From a virus, in IMG/VR virus record IMGVR_UViG_3300031740_000002, positions 1 to 55,701 of that record: a stretch of 55,701 bases of DNA. The stretch is one strand, 5' to 3'. Of the stretch, positions 1-8,797 are shown one piece after another. The notes beneath the pieces are model-generated. The model ran no database searches, was not told where the DNA came from, and worked only from the letters and a program-made list of their open reading frames with translations. Position 1 is the stretch's first letter. Every line of letters starts with the position of its first letter. A program made the translations under genes and the position numbers.

Positions 1-2015
1 TTGATCGTAATGCCCCCGACGTTGGTTGAGTTGGTCGTGTTCGATCCCATGGCAGCCGGCACGATGCCGCCGATGGCCGAGCGCAGGGCGGCCATGCCGT
101 CGGTGACGCCGGTGGCTGCGCCGGCTGTGATCTGGCGTCCCACCTCATCGCGAGCCACCGTCGAAGGCGAGTGGATGCCCAGAATGTTCTGCGCCGCCCC
201 GATGGTGTTGTTGTAGATGAAATTCTTGACGCGCTCGTAAAGCCAACCGGCCAGGGACGAGATGCCGTTCCAGACACCGAAAACCATGTCACGCCCGGCG
301 CTGTAGAACTTACCGATGACCCCGCTGGCCCACTCACCGACCTTGCCGGCCAGGTCCGCGATGGCCGAGATCACCCGCCCGGGCAGGCCCATCATGTCAC
401 TGACGAAGCCGGCGACGCTGCGGTTCACCGACTCCACGGCGGTGTCGAACCAGATCAGGATCTGGTTCCAGATGCCGCCCCAGTCGGTGTTGAGCAGGAA
501 GCTGGCGAGCACCATGAGCAGATCGGTGAAGAACTGGATGGCCGCGATGATCGGTTCGAAGTTGGCGTTGCTGGCGTAGAGCTGAATCAGCCAGCCGATG
601 AATGACGCGATGGGGACCAGCAGCTTGACCACGGCCAGCAGTAGCTGACCCAGCGGGTGGATCAGCGGAATCAGCGAGATCAACAGTTGGGTCAGCGGCG
701 GCACGAGCTCGGCAAGCACCGGCGCCAGTTCCGCGATGGCCGGCGCCAACTCGACGAGCACCTCAGCGAGCACCTCACCCAGGATCGGCACCAGCGGCAG
801 CAGAGCCGTCAGTACCTGCGTGAAGGCCGCCCCGAGCGGCTCCAGTGCCGGCGTCAGTTGGTCCATGACCACGCCGAGGGTGTCCAGCAGGGGTACCAGT
901 ATCGGCGTGACGAACTCGACGAGCTTGCCGAGTAGGGGTAGCAGTCGTGCGAGCAGGCCGCCCAGGGCGGGGGCGATCTTGCCCAGCGATTCGCCCAGGA
1001 CCGGCGTCAGTTCGGTCAGCGACTCTTTGATCTGAGGTATGACCGGCTGGAACGCCTTTGTGAGCTCTATCGACAGCGTGTCCTTAAACGTGGAGAACAC
1101 ACCGAGCAGGGTCTGGGACTGCTTCTCCATGGCGCCCGCGGCGCCGGGGAACTTGGCCATCCCGGTCAGGAGCGCGTTGATGCCGGTGGTGGCGTCGACC
1201 TCGCCAGCGGTGATGGCCTCCATCGACTCGCCGACCGACAGGCCCAGCGCCGCGGCGATGGCCGCGTTCGCGTTGAAGCCGGGCAGCGCCTCGGCGAGCT
1301 GGAGCAGTTCCTCCTGACTGATCTTGCCCTTGCTGGCCATCTGGCCGAACGCACGGACAACGGAGTCGACGCTCTCCTGGGTGCCGCCCAGGACACTGAC
1401 AAGGTTGCCGATGGTGGTGATGGTCGGGATGACCTCATCGCGGGCAATCCCGACGCTGGTACCGAATGCCAGGATGCGCCGCGACGCGTCGGCCACGCCG
1501 GCGAACTCGAAGGGCGTTTTGGCCGCGAACTCCTGAATCTCCTCCAGGAAGCCGCGCGCCTCGCTGGCCGAGCCCAGCATGGCCTCGAGGCCGATCTGCA
1601 CCTGCTCGATGTTGGCCGCGGCCTTCAGGCCGAAGCCGGCGATTGCCGCCAGGCCCGCGCCGGCAGCCACGCCAAGGCTGAGCAGGCCGGCCTTGACCAG
1701 AGCCAGAGCGCCGCCCAGGCGGGCGCTCATGGCGCCGGCAGCGGCGCTGGAGCTGGCCGACACCTGGGCCATGCTGACCTGGGCCTGGTTGCCCACGCCG
1801 CGCAGGGAGCTTTCCGCGATGGCGCCGCCGCGGCGGAAGTCTGTCGCGAGTTCGCGGGAGGCCCCGGCGAACTCGCGTTCTACGCGGTCCATGGCGACGG
1901 CGACGGTCTGCTGGACCTGACGCATCGCGGAGTCGATCGCCGACTTGAGCAGGCGTTCGAACTGCGACACGTCAGGTACGAGCAGCACCGACGCTTCGTC
2001 GATCGGCTGACCCAT
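1..2015 (-). CDS. Tape measure protein, all but the C-terminal end (cut by window edge)
   Basis: The frame is open from ATG 2015 to the left edge (about 671 codons). Residues about 80-270 match the tape-measure N-terminal domain: a coil, an Ala/Gly-rich hydrophobic helix, then the stretch with FAAKTPFEFAG. The middle is long hydrophobic helices. Near the left edge comes LGIHSPSTVARDEVG, a hallmark of tape-measure C-termini, so little is missing. The last 45 codons sit at the right window edge (55562-55701). It sets tail length and is threaded through the tail tube. GTG 2021 is an alternative start. The leader reads CACGGGGGTGGCG before ATG, a G-rich Shine-Dalgarno also seen before the portal, protease and lysis genes. 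Confidence 0.95.
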   Translation of the reverse strand, partial: MGQPIDEASVLLVPDVSQFERLLKSAIDSAMRQVQQTVAVAMDRVEREFAGASRELATDFRRGGAIAESSLRGVGNQAQVSMAQVSASSSAAAGAMSARLGGALALVKAGLLSLGVAAGAGLAAIAGFGLKAAANIEQVQIGLEAMLGSASEARGFLEEIQEFAAKTPFEFAGVADASRRILAFGTSVGIARDEVIPTITTIGNLVSVLGGTQESVDSVVRAFGQMASKGKISQEELLQLAEALPGFNANAAIAAALGLSVGESMEAITAGEVDATTGINALLTGMAKFPGAAGAMEKQSQTLLGVFSTFKDTLSIELTKAFQPVIPQIKESLTELTPVLGESLGKIAPALGGLLARLLPLLGKLVEFVTPILVPLLDTLGVVMDQLTPALEPLGAAFTQVLTALLPLVPILGEVLAEVLVELAPAIAELAPVLAELVPPLTQLLISLIPLIHPLGQLLLAVVKLLVPIASFIGWLIQLYASNANFEPIIAAIQFFTDLLMVLASFLLNTDWGGIWNQILIWFDTAVESVNRSVAGFVSDMMGLPGRVISAIADLAGKVGEWASGVIGKFYSAGRDMVFGVWNGISSLAGWLYERVKNFIYNNTIGAAQNILGIHSPSTVARDEVGRQITAGAATGVTDGMAALRSAIGGIVPAAMGSNTTNSTNVGGITI

Positions 2016-2047
2016 CGCCACCCCCGTGACTTATGGTCCTGGTCTGG

Positions 2048-2404
2048 CTAGGTCTGTTGTTGTACGCGGGCCGCGGCCATGCGTTCGATCTCGGCTGGCT
2101 TAATGGTCGCCCATGGTGGCATCCGTGGGTAGAGCCTGTCCGCTGCGCTCGGTGCCGGCCGCTCCGGTCGCAGGTTGATCCAGGTGCCCAGCGGGCCGGT
2201 CAGCCCTCGTATCACGGCGAGGCGGTTGTCTTCAGCCACGTTCATGAGCACGTAGTGCATGACCAGATCCAGCCAGTCGGCGAGGTTTAGATGGCGGTGA
2301 CCTCCGGCTGTGGCGATGGCCCATCCGTTGAAGAGGTGCCATCGTTCCGGGTGGCCGTCGGCTGCTCCGTCGATCCAGTTGGCAAGCTGGATGACGGCGT
2401 CGTA
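2048..2404 (-). CDS. Tail assembly chaperone, T-type extension made by -1 frameshift
   Basis: This frame has no good start of its own but reads as real protein from about 2404: YDAVIQLANWID, then helices to the stop at 2048 (118 aa). The first ATG in frame is only at 2260 and would discard a clearly coding part. It lies in the -1 frame of the upstream G-type gene and overlaps its low-complexity tail, the usual lambda G/GT layout directly upstream of the tape measure. The best slip point is the CCT proline codon at 2406-2404 inside CCCT. After the slip the sequence reads LRP then YDAV. The fused product would be about 258 aa. The exact slip site is inferred. Confidence 0.75.
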   Translation of the reverse strand, partial: YDAVIQLANWIDGAADGHPERWHLFNGWAIATAGGHRHLNLADWLDLVMHYVLMNVAEDNRLAVIRGLTGPLGTWINLRPERPAPSAADRLYPRMPPWATIKPAEIERMAAARVQQQT

Positions 2405-2823
2405 GGGCGCAGGCCGAACTTCTCCAGAAGCAGATACAGCGTCGGCATGACCTCGGTCTGCAGGTCCACCGGGTCATCTTCGTCGTAGAGCCGCTCGCGC
2501 AGGCGCCCCCCTTCGGTGCCGCCGACCATGAGCGCCATGCAGTCAGCCGCAGCCTTCAGGGTGGCCGTCAGATTGCCCTTGGACGATTCGAGCGCCGCGA
2601 GCATTCCCGTCAGACGTTCGATCTTGCCGAAGCCGAGCTTGGCCGGCGCGGTGAACACATTGGCGTCGCCGTCGCCGAGGCGGAACCGGAAGGGTGCCTT
2701 GTTGCGGTTGGTCATGTCGATGACGCCGTCGGCACCGACCATGGGAGTGGGGACGGCCAACCTGCTCAGCACCTCATCGAGAGGCATTTCAGCCGACAGG
2801 TCCGCGGGGGAGGCTTGTGTCAT
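2287..2823 (-). CDS. Tail assembly chaperone, G-type
   Basis: 178 aa. It sits just before the tape measure, where the tail chaperone always lies in long-tailed phages. The first 140 residues are ordinary protein with FRFRLGDGDANVF and helical segments. The last 38 are low-complexity Ser/Thr/Pro, as expected when the main coding information has moved to the other frame. Its ATG is preceded at 6 nt by TAGACT (2830-2835), a possible -10 for a leaderless mRNA, and operator copy 2868-2884 lies upstream. It chaperones the tape measure during tail assembly. Confidence 0.8.
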   Translation of the reverse strand: MTQASPADLSAEMPLDEVLSRLAVPTPMVGADGVIDMTNRNKAPFRFRLGDGDANVFTAPAKLGFGKIERLTGMLAALESSKGNLTATLKAAADCMALMVGGTEGGRLRERLYDEDDPVDLQTEVMPTLYLLLEKFGLRPTTPSSSLPTGSTEQPTATRNDGTSSTDGPSPQPEVTAI

Positions 2824-2829
2824 GCAGGC

Positions 2830-2884
2830 AGTCTAGATCGTTGTCACCTGTCGCCCATAGTGCACCGCCTGACATGTCACTTAG
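2830..2884 (-). promoter_or_regulatory. Operator copy and possible leaderless promoter before the G chaperone
   Basis: CCTGACATGTCACTTAG (2868-2884) matches the dispersed operator and holds the perfect palindrome TGACATGTCA. The stop codon of the upstream 78-aa gene lies inside it. TAGACT (complement of 2830-2835) stands 6 nt before ATG 2823. No good -35 sits 17-18 nt upstream of that box, so promoter activity is less certain than operator identity. Confidence 0.5.
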
Positions 2885-3117
2885 TCACGGGAAACCGGAT
2901 AACCGCCGCGGTTGACCCGAATAGCCGGGATGGCCCACGGCTCTTCCCAGACGTCGATTTCGCCAACGGCCATCATCTCGGCCAGCCAGTCGAGATCCTC
3001 AGCGGTCAGACCGGCGGGCCACACCTGCGGCATGACACCCGTCCTAATCGTGACGAAGTCCCAGGCCGCCGAGCTGGGCGCGCACCAACCACCGCTCGCA
3101 CTGATAACGCTGTCCAT
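2881..3117 (-). CDS. Small structural-region protein with capsid-like GGWCAPS motif
   Basis: 78 aa from ATG 3117; GTG 3126 would give 81. I prefer 3117 because TATCGT lies 7 nt upstream with GTGACA 18 bp before it, a leaderless promoter like others here. The protein opens with SASGGWCAPS and ends with NRGGYPVSRD. Both pieces recur in the same order in the major capsid protein (AAGGWCAPS and ERGGINFPVS). It lies between a gp10-like neck protein and the tail chaperone. Function unknown; a head-tail joining or capsid-contacting role is inference from the shared motif and position. Confidence 0.75.
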   Translation of the reverse strand: MDSVISASGGWCAPSSAAWDFVTIRTGVMPQVWPAGLTAEDLDWLAEMMAVGEIDVWEEPWAIPAIRVNRGGYPVSRD

Positions 3118-3124
3118 GTCAGTC

Positions 3125-3158
3125 ACGATAACGCGTCACCACTTGACATGTCACTCAG
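3125..3158 (-). promoter_or_regulatory. Operator with leaderless promoter for the GGWCAPS small protein
   Basis: Operator CCACTTGACATGTCACTCAG at 3139-3158. On the minus strand it gives GTGACA (3154-3149), an 18-bp spacer, TATCGT (3130-3125), then 7 nt to ATG 3117. The upstream gene's TGA stop overlaps the operator. Confidence 0.6.
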
Positions 3159-3589
3159 TCTCGCGCCGCAGGTAGCGCGTTGCGTAGGAACGGGTTGGCG
3201 ACCATACCCTGGACACGGCGCGCGTAGACGTAGCGGCCGCGGTGGTGCGGCCGGAAGCGCAGGAACTTGCGACTGCGCGGAGTGATCCAGCGATGGCGCG
3301 GCCCGTGCAGACCGGTGCCGTCGTGCACGTAGCGCGCGTAGACGACATTCGAGCCGATGATGCAGACCGGCAGCCCACGGCGCATCACGATCTGCGTCGT
3401 GATCGAGGCACGCAGGCGCCCGGTGTCGACGCGCTTGGGCCCTCCCACGCCGCCCAGGTTGCGCTTGGCCTGCGTCTCGACCTTCAGGCCGCGTCGTAGC
3501 AGATCCTGGGCCAGCGGGCCGCGTGAGCTGTTGATGAGGGCGCGCAGAGCCTGCGGGTTGAGCCGGTGGGTGACCACGACGCGCGCCAT
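3155..3589 (-). CDS. HK97 gp10-like head-tail connector / tail completion protein
   Basis: 144 aa, very basic. It has the layout of the gp10-like family: an N-terminal helix, the ETQAKRN helix, then the strand region DTGRLRASI and YARYVHDGTGLHG, and a C-terminal NPFLRNAL helix. These proteins form the neck or tail-completion ring joining head and tail. It starts 3 nt after the stop of the upstream Cys-rich connector gene and ends against the operator at 3139-3158. Confidence 0.8.
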   Translation of the reverse strand: MARVVVTHRLNPQALRALINSSRGPLAQDLLRRGLKVETQAKRNLGGVGGPKRVDTGRLRASITTQIVMRRGLPVCIIGSNVVYARYVHDGTGLHGPRHRWITPRSRKFLRFRPHHRGRYVYARRVQGMVANPFLRNALPAARD

Positions 3590-3592
3590 AGC

Positions 3593-4165
3593 TCAGCCTG
3601 GACACAGACAGGTCGTCACGGCGAACGAGAATGGTATTTCTATCCCACCGCAGCCGCCGGACTCCGGATAGGTCACGGCCGGCTCGATCAGCCAGGCGCC
3701 GATGGTGAAAGCGCTGGCCAGGTCGCTCAGACAGCAGGCCATCCCCTGCAGCGCCGCAGTGCGGTCGTTTTCCAGCGTGATGGCCGCGGCGAGCAGATCA
3801 TCACAGTCCGGCGGCGCGCCGTCCTGGTCCAGTGCGGGCAGGCAGCGAGTGATCGACGCGACGGCGCGGGCGACCATGAAGCGCGGTCCGCATTTGCTCC
3901 AGGTCACGCCGTTGGCCGGCTGCGGGAAGCTGTTCGACCCGTAGACGCTGGTGATAGCCAGAGCGACCTGACCGGGCGCGCCGCAGTCGCCGTCGGTGTC
4001 GCACGGGCCGCAGTTGTCCCAGGCGATGAGGCTGGTGGGTACGAGCAGGCACTGCCGGCACGGGGCACCGGCCGGCGTCTGCTCCAGAGCCTCGACAATG
4101 CAGGCGCCTATGCCGGTGACGATGCCGGCCAGGTTCGGCGAGGTCAGGTTGACATGGACGGTCAT
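3593..4165 (-). CDS. Cys-rich head-tail connector / tail terminator candidate
   Basis: 190 aa. No family recognised with confidence. It has about 14 cysteines, many in pairs (PCRQC, CGPC), and an alternating helix/strand layout like tail-terminator or stopper proteins. It overlaps the upstream adaptor gene by 4 nt (ATGA) and is followed at once by the gp10-like gene, so a connector role is inferred from order. Confidence 0.7.
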   Translation of the reverse strand: MTVHVNLTSPNLAGIVTGIGACIVEALEQTPAGAPCRQCLLVPTSLIAWDNCGPCDTDGDCGAPGQVALAITSVYGSNSFPQPANGVTWSKCGPRFMVARAVASITRCLPALDQDGAPPDCDDLLAAAITLENDRTAALQGMACCLSDLASAFTIGAWLIEPAVTYPESGGCGGIEIPFSFAVTTCLCPG

Positions 4166-5001
4166 GTTCCTACCCGGCGGTAACTGCCCCCTGGCTCATC
4201 GACGTCGAAGACCATGGGCACCGACTGCAGGCCCTCGGGGTTGTAGGCCGCGATGAACATGTCGCACCAGCGCAGCCCGAGCCGGCGATCCCGCAGCATC
4301 TCGCTGTAGGTCGGGAAATCGATCGTGATGCCCTGGCGCGTGACGGTGGTGGCGTTCTTGGGGATGGCGCAGGGCGCCCCGGTGCAGGCCTTGATGATCT
4401 CACAGGCCAACTCGCCGACGGCCAGCTTGCCGATTTGCGGGACGGCCTGGCCCACCTGAACGCTGACACTCCAGGTGTCGAGCTCGGTGTCGGCCAGCGT
4501 CATGTCCTGGCAGATCGGCCAGGTCTGGCCACCCAGGCGCACGAGCTCGCGGAAGTTGTCGACGCGATAGCCCGAGGCCGGCAGCGTCTCGCCATTCAGC
4601 TTGACCGACACCACCGCGGCGACCGGGGAGGGCAGCAGGGCTACGGACAACTCGGTGCACGAGCAGGAGCCGCGGCAGCCGCCGCAGGTGAGATTGAACC
4701 AGGCGCCGCCGATCAGCGCCGGGCGTGGCCAGGAGCTTCCCCACTCCCACCACGATCCGCCGCCCTGGCCGAGGCCGCCGAAGCCGCCGCCCCACCACCA
4801 GCCGTCGGCGCAGTCCTGCCGGCAGGGGCGCAGGTCGTCGAACTGGCAGATGCCGAACTGCTGGGCGGAGAGCTGGTAGAGCACCTCGGTTGCGGCCAGC
4901 AGCGCCGAACCGGTGATGGCGGGCGACGCGGTGGACAGGTCACAGCACCAGACCGGTTCCCACGGTTCGCACGGACCGCGGGTGGGTGTCGGGCTGCTCA
5001 T
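4162..5001 (-). CDS. Head-to-tail adaptor candidate, Cys/Gly/Trp-rich
   Basis: 279 aa. The N-terminal third is helical, followed by a glycine and tryptophan-rich linker (ADGWWWGGGFGG) and a CGGCRGSCSC cysteine cluster. The C-terminal part resembles actinophage adaptor proteins (VVSVKLNGETLPASGYRVDN, then an RLGLRWCDMF-type end). It lies between the major tail protein gene and other connector genes. Adaptor identity is inferred from layout and position. A hairpin lies in its leader. Confidence 0.65.
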   Translation of the reverse strand: MSSPTPTRGPCEPWEPVWCCDLSTASPAITGSALLAATEVLYQLSAQQFGICQFDDLRPCRQDCADGWWWGGGFGGLGQGGGSWWEWGSSWPRPALIGGAWFNLTCGGCRGSCSCTELSVALLPSPVAAVVSVKLNGETLPASGYRVDNFRELVRLGGQTWPICQDMTLADTELDTWSVSVQVGQAVPQIGKLAVGELACEIIKACTGAPCAIPKNATTVTRQGITIDFPTYSEMLRDRRLGLRWCDMFIAAYNPEGLQSVPMVFDVDEPGGSYRRVGT

Positions 5002-5032
5002 GGCCTACCACCTGCCTCCCGCCGTTGACAGT

Positions 5033-5065
5033 GCCGGTCGGTGCCCCCGTGGTACACCGACCGGC
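5033..5065 (-). terminator. Hairpin after the major tail protein gene
   Basis: Perfect 11-bp inverted repeat: GCCGGTCGGTG (5033-5043) and CACCGACCGGC (5055-5065), with an 11-nt loop. It lies in the 122-bp gap after the tail protein stop. No U-run follows on the minus strand, so it may be a partial terminator or an mRNA 3'-end stabiliser for an abundant transcript. Confidence 0.55.
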
Positions 5066-5123
5066 GCCGCCCTCGCGTGGCAGGCCTCGACTCGTGCCAC
5101 ACGATCAACGACACCGTACCCGA

Positions 5124-5786
5124 CTACGGGTAGGCGTTGATAGCGCAGGCCGAAGGTGGCGGCGTGGTGCTCTGCAGGTTGTAGAGATAGTGGTCCCCTG
5201 CGACCACCTGGCCCGAGCCCAGATAGCTGTTGCCGACCGTCCACAGCGGCGACGCGTCGTACGAGTTGGCCTTCAGCTGCAGCATCGACGCGTCCGGCCC
5301 GAAGGTCGTATCGCCGCGCTTGCCGTCGGACAGGTGCGGCCACGCGTGATACGGGTAGTAGGCCGTGCCGGTGCCGTCGCACGAACTGGCCGGCACCTGC
5401 CACAGCTCGAGGCTGAAGTGCTTGGGCGTCGCGTTGGACCATGTTCCGTGGGCGAAGCCGGTACCGGTCGGCGAGGCGGTGGCGGTGAGCAGCCGGGCGT
5501 TGATGATGCCGACCGGCAGTCCGACGTTCCAGCCGCACAAGTCGATCGTGACTTCGTCGTTGGTGTACTGGTCCGGGAACTTGAAGTTGACGCACAGCGT
5601 CCCGTCGGCCTTGCGGGTGATGACGCGGTTGCCGTTGTCGTACTGCGGCGACGTCTGCACCTGCGTGAAGCCGTCCCAGACCACCTGGGCCGATGACGAG
5701 CCGGTGACCGGCACGCCGCAGGCGTTGAGCGAAACCACGCGGATAACCAGACCCTGGATCGGCGAGGCACACAGAAGGTTGGTCAT
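5124..5786 (-). CDS. Major tail tube protein (candidate)
   Basis: 220 aa from ATG 5786, chosen for GTAGGAGATCAC just before it. The longer frame lacks a ribosome site. The layout matches actinophage major tail proteins: an N-terminal strand with VIRVVSLNACGVPV, then WDGFTQVQTS, then VTIDLCGWNVGLP and a later FSLELWQVP. It would polymerise into the tail tube. Odd point: it lies before the connector genes rather than after them. No other tail-tube candidate is seen between the connectors and the chaperones. Confidence 0.7.
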   Translation of the reverse strand: MTNLLCASPIQGLVIRVVSLNACGVPVTGSSSAQVVWDGFTQVQTSPQYDNGNRVITRKADGTLCVNFKFPDQYTNDEVTIDLCGWNVGLPVGIINARLLTATASPTGTGFAHGTWSNATPKHFSLELWQVPASSCDGTGTAYYPYHAWPHLSDGKRGDTTFGPDASMLQLKANSYDASPLWTVGNSYLGSGQVVAGDHYLYNLQSTTPPPSACAINAYP

Positions 5787-5794
5787 GTGATCTC

Positions 5795-6727
5795 CTACGT
5801 TGCCGACAGAGGCGTACCGGTGATGTCGCCACCCAGGCTGATCGCTGCCGCAGGTGTGCAGCAGCACGAGTAGCCGAACAGCCAGGTCTGCTCAACCAGG
5901 GAACGCAGCGTGTTCGTTTCGCGGTCGAACATCTCGGAGAAGCGCCAGGTGTCCGGAGCGCCGCGGTAGCCGAAGATCGGCCCCGACATGTAGATCCAGG
6001 CGACGTTGGCTGTGAGCACGCCGGCCGGTGAGGTGCCTGGGTAGCCACCACCCAGCACGACCAGATTGCCCGACTGGGTCCTGAGTTGAGCGCCGTCGGT
6101 CTTCACCAGATTCCACTGCCACAGCGACGGGCCGAGCGAGGCCGGAACGTGCAGGATGCCCTGGCCGTTGGTCGGTGAGCAGGCCGCCCAGGCAGCCTCG
6201 ACGCGCTGCACGCCCTCGACGATGTCCAGCACCACCCCGGTTACCGGGGTGGCCGCACAGCCGAGCAGGCCCGGCGAGATGCCGGTGTCGACGGTGGCCG
6301 TGTTGTTGGCCAGATGCGGCCAGACCACGTTGGCATCCCCGCCGGCCGAGCCGGTCCAGAACGCCTGCTCAACCTGAAACGGCGTGACCCGCTGCAGGGC
6401 ATCGCGCGCCATGGACTGCCGCTCGGTCTCGCTGTAGCCGACCGGCGAGCAGTCCCACTGCGCGTAGACGGTGAACGCGGTGGCGGCAAACAGGGTCAGG
6501 TCGACGTTGCCGGCCTTGTCGGCAGGTGCGGGCGAGCCCTCGCAGTTGGCCTGGTAGAACGTCGCGATCGCGGCAGGATCGGCGCACCAGTCCTGCCAGG
6601 TGACACCGCCGCGCCAGTGCGGGTCGCCCGCTTCGTCGCGCATGTTAACCGCGGACAGCAGTCCGAAGTTGCGCGGCGTGTACGGAGGGGGCGCCACGAT
6701 CTGGCGCGGTCCGCCGATGGCTACCAT
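5795..6727 (-). CDS. Virion structural protein downstream of capsid (actinophage family)
   Basis: 310 aa with a strong GGAGGGGGTGA ribosome site. Features include VTPFQVEQAFWTG, a central ILHVPASL strand, LVVLGGGYPGTSPAG and a C-terminal helix. From memory, proteins of this layout follow the capsid gene in several actinophages; I cannot verify that here. A cysteine-rich tail (SCCCTPA) echoes the Cys-rich neighbours. It could be a second HK97-like or a head-completion protein. Function is not established from sequence. Confidence 0.65.
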   Translation of the reverse strand: MVAIGGPRQIVAPPPYTPRNFGLLSAVNMRDEAGDPHWRGGVTWQDWCADPAAIATFYQANCEGSPAPADKAGNVDLTLFAATAFTVYAQWDCSPVGYSETERQSMARDALQRVTPFQVEQAFWTGSAGGDANVVWPHLANNTATVDTGISPGLLGCAATPVTGVVLDIVEGVQRVEAAWAACSPTNGQGILHVPASLGPSLWQWNLVKTDGAQLRTQSGNLVVLGGGYPGTSPAGVLTANVAWIYMSGPIFGYRGAPDTWRFSEMFDRETNTLRSLVEQTWLFGYSCCCTPAAAISLGGDITGTPLSAT

Positions 6728-6791
6728 CTCGTGTCACCCCCTCCGGTGCGTCGGGCCTAGCGTCTTTCGGGCGGTGTCGCTCACCCGACGG

Positions 6792-8684
6792 TTACGGGCA
6801 GCAGGACGTCAGGTCGGCTGCGCCGGTGGTGCCGTCCGGGCAGACGTTCATCGTGTACTCGCGCACCTCGTGACCGAACCGGGCGATGAGGTGGCACTCC
6901 TCGAGCCACGCCGCGGTGAAGTCGTTGGTCTCATTCAGCGTCGAGTCACGCACCACGCCGAGGTTGAGCGCCATGCCGTTGCCGCGGGCCACGGTGCCGG
7001 CCGCGTACATGAGGCCCTTCAGAGTCGACGGATACTGGGTGATCGCGGTGGCCGCGCCGGGCTGGCCGGACGCGCGGACCTGATAATCCTGCACGAACTG
7101 CACGCGGATGCCGCGCACGTCGAACCAGCGCGCGATCTCCGAGTTCGGCACGGCCATGAAGTCGGACACGCCGGTGCGCTTGGCCAGGTCGGCACGGACC
7201 AGGCCGAGCGACCATTCCGGCAGCACCCACTCGATCACGTCCGTGTCGCACATGCCGAACTTGGCCCGGTAGTCGATCGCGGACAGCTCGGCGGTGTTGA
7301 GCACCGGAGCCGCCGCGCCGGTGCCGGTGGCCGAACATCCGGCGACCGCGGTGGACAGGTTGGCGATGCTCGCGATGTAGCGGGCGTTGCTGGCGTGGTA
7401 GTGCGCGGACATGAGCAGGCGCAGGAAGTTGCGGGTCGACTCGGGCCATGCGTTGTCGGCCAGGTTGCCAGCAGTCATGCAGATGCCGTAGCACTCCAGG
7501 CGCACGTCGCTCATGGTCGAGCAGGGCACCCGGATGCACGGCTTCGTCGGCGAACCGGTGGCGGCCAGGATGTCCGAATGCTCGGTCCACAGCCACGGCA
7601 CGGTGGCGTTGCTGAACGCCGTGTACCAGGGCAGTGCCGGACTGAACGTGTCGGCCAGGCTCGGGCTGACCGGGAAGTTGATGCCGCCGCGCTCCACGCC
7701 GAAGGTCGGCAGGTCGATCATGCCGCACTCGCCGGCGATGTTGAAGAAGTCGTAGCGGATCTGGCTCGGTGCACACCAGCCGCCCGCGGCCACCATCGTC
7801 TCGAAGGCGGAGCCGCTGGCCTTCGAGCGCAACCCCTCGATGTAGGCGTCCACCGCGTCACGCGGAGTCGTCTCATTGAAGCGGTTGGCGCCGAAGTCGT
7901 GCGCGATCGAGGCGACCTGCACGCCGCCGTAGGGCTTCTGGTGGTCGGCATCCCCGCGCAGGCGGTGGTAGGCCGCGGCACCGTCGCGGACCTGGCGACG
8001 ACTGAAGCCGTTCTGGTCGGCCATGTTGCGGGCGCGGTCCTCGACCAGATCGGTGAGCTGACGCATCTGGGAGATGCGGCCACCCATCTCGACCTGTCCG
8101 GGAAGGCCCACGCTTGCGGTCAGTGCGAGCGGCGCGGCGCCTGGATCGCTGGACAGCGCGGGCTGTGCGGTGCGCATGCTCGACAGCGACGGGTTGAGGC
8201 TGCGCCTGGGGCCGCCCACGCCGCCGGTGTCGCGCGAGCCGGTCTGGGCGCCGCCGGTCGGGCGCGCCGATGATGCGGCGATGGCCTGCGGTGTGGGCGC
8301 CGCCACGGCGGGCTGGGCAGGCTCGGCGCCGCCCGGCACAGCGTCAGCCGCGTTGCCGTCGTCGCCGGTCGTGTCGCCTTCGTCGCCTGGCTCGGTGGCC
8401 TCGGGCGGGCGCACGTCGTTGATGAGCGCCTCGAATTCGGCGTCCGTCTCGGCGATCTCGTCGGCGATCGCCTTCTCACGGCCCTTGATCGCCTTGATGG
8501 CCTTCCCGAGCCGCTGCGCCTCGGGCAGGTTCTCCGGCGTGCGGTTCTCCAGAACCACGTCCAGTTCGGCGTCGGCCTGGGTCCGCAGCTCGGCCAGCTG
8601 TTCGACGGTCAGACTCGTCAGATCAGCGGGAAGTTGGAAGGGGGCGCCCGCGTCGCCAGCGCCGCCCGTGGTGGTCTTCGGCAT
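6792..8684 (-). CDS. Major capsid protein with N-terminal scaffold arm
   Basis: 630 aa from ATG 8684, preceded by ACGGGGG. Residues 1-110 are a charged coiled-coil scaffold (TVEQLAELRTQADAEL, AIKAIKGREKAIADE). Residues 110-200 form an Ala/Pro-rich linker. The rest is an HK97-type capsid domain with VAAGGWCAPSQIRYDFF and ERGGINFPVS, near-universal in actinophage capsid N-arms, and a later NLGVVRDS/NETNDFTAAWLEE region. The protease encoded upstream probably removes the scaffold. The C-terminus has a CCP cysteine pair, suggesting disulfide links. Confidence 0.92.
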   Translation of the reverse strand: MPKTTTGGAGDAGAPFQLPADLTSLTVEQLAELRTQADAELDVVLENRTPENLPEAQRLGKAIKAIKGREKAIADEIAETDAEFEALINDVRPPEATEPGDEGDTTGDDGNAADAVPGGAEPAQPAVAAPTPQAIAASSARPTGGAQTGSRDTGGVGGPRRSLNPSLSSMRTAQPALSSDPGAAPLALTASVGLPGQVEMGGRISQMRQLTDLVEDRARNMADQNGFSRRQVRDGAAAYHRLRGDADHQKPYGGVQVASIAHDFGANRFNETTPRDAVDAYIEGLRSKASGSAFETMVAAGGWCAPSQIRYDFFNIAGECGMIDLPTFGVERGGINFPVSPSLADTFSPALPWYTAFSNATVPWLWTEHSDILAATGSPTKPCIRVPCSTMSDVRLECYGICMTAGNLADNAWPESTRNFLRLLMSAHYHASNARYIASIANLSTAVAGCSATGTGAAAPVLNTAELSAIDYRAKFGMCDTDVIEWVLPEWSLGLVRADLAKRTGVSDFMAVPNSEIARWFDVRGIRVQFVQDYQVRASGQPGAATAITQYPSTLKGLMYAAGTVARGNGMALNLGVVRDSTLNETNDFTAAWLEECHLIARFGHEVREYTMNVCPDGTTGAADLTSCCP

Positions 8685-8797
8685 GGATGCCCCCGTGGTA
8701 AGAGATGAATTCGATTCACCTTCAGCCGGTGGCACCCAGCCCAATTACGTCTTTGCGCGCCATCATAGGGTGTGGTGATCAGATTACGCCATAGACC

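Noticed and set aside
5005-6051. Minus-strand 348-codon frame
   Set aside because: It overlaps the better-supported major tail and structural protein genes in another frame and is Arg/Pro-rich nonsense.
6600-8273. Plus-strand open frame of 557 codons
   Set aside because: It mirrors the capsid gene on the other strand, has no ribosome site and a composition typical of antisense high-GC DNA.
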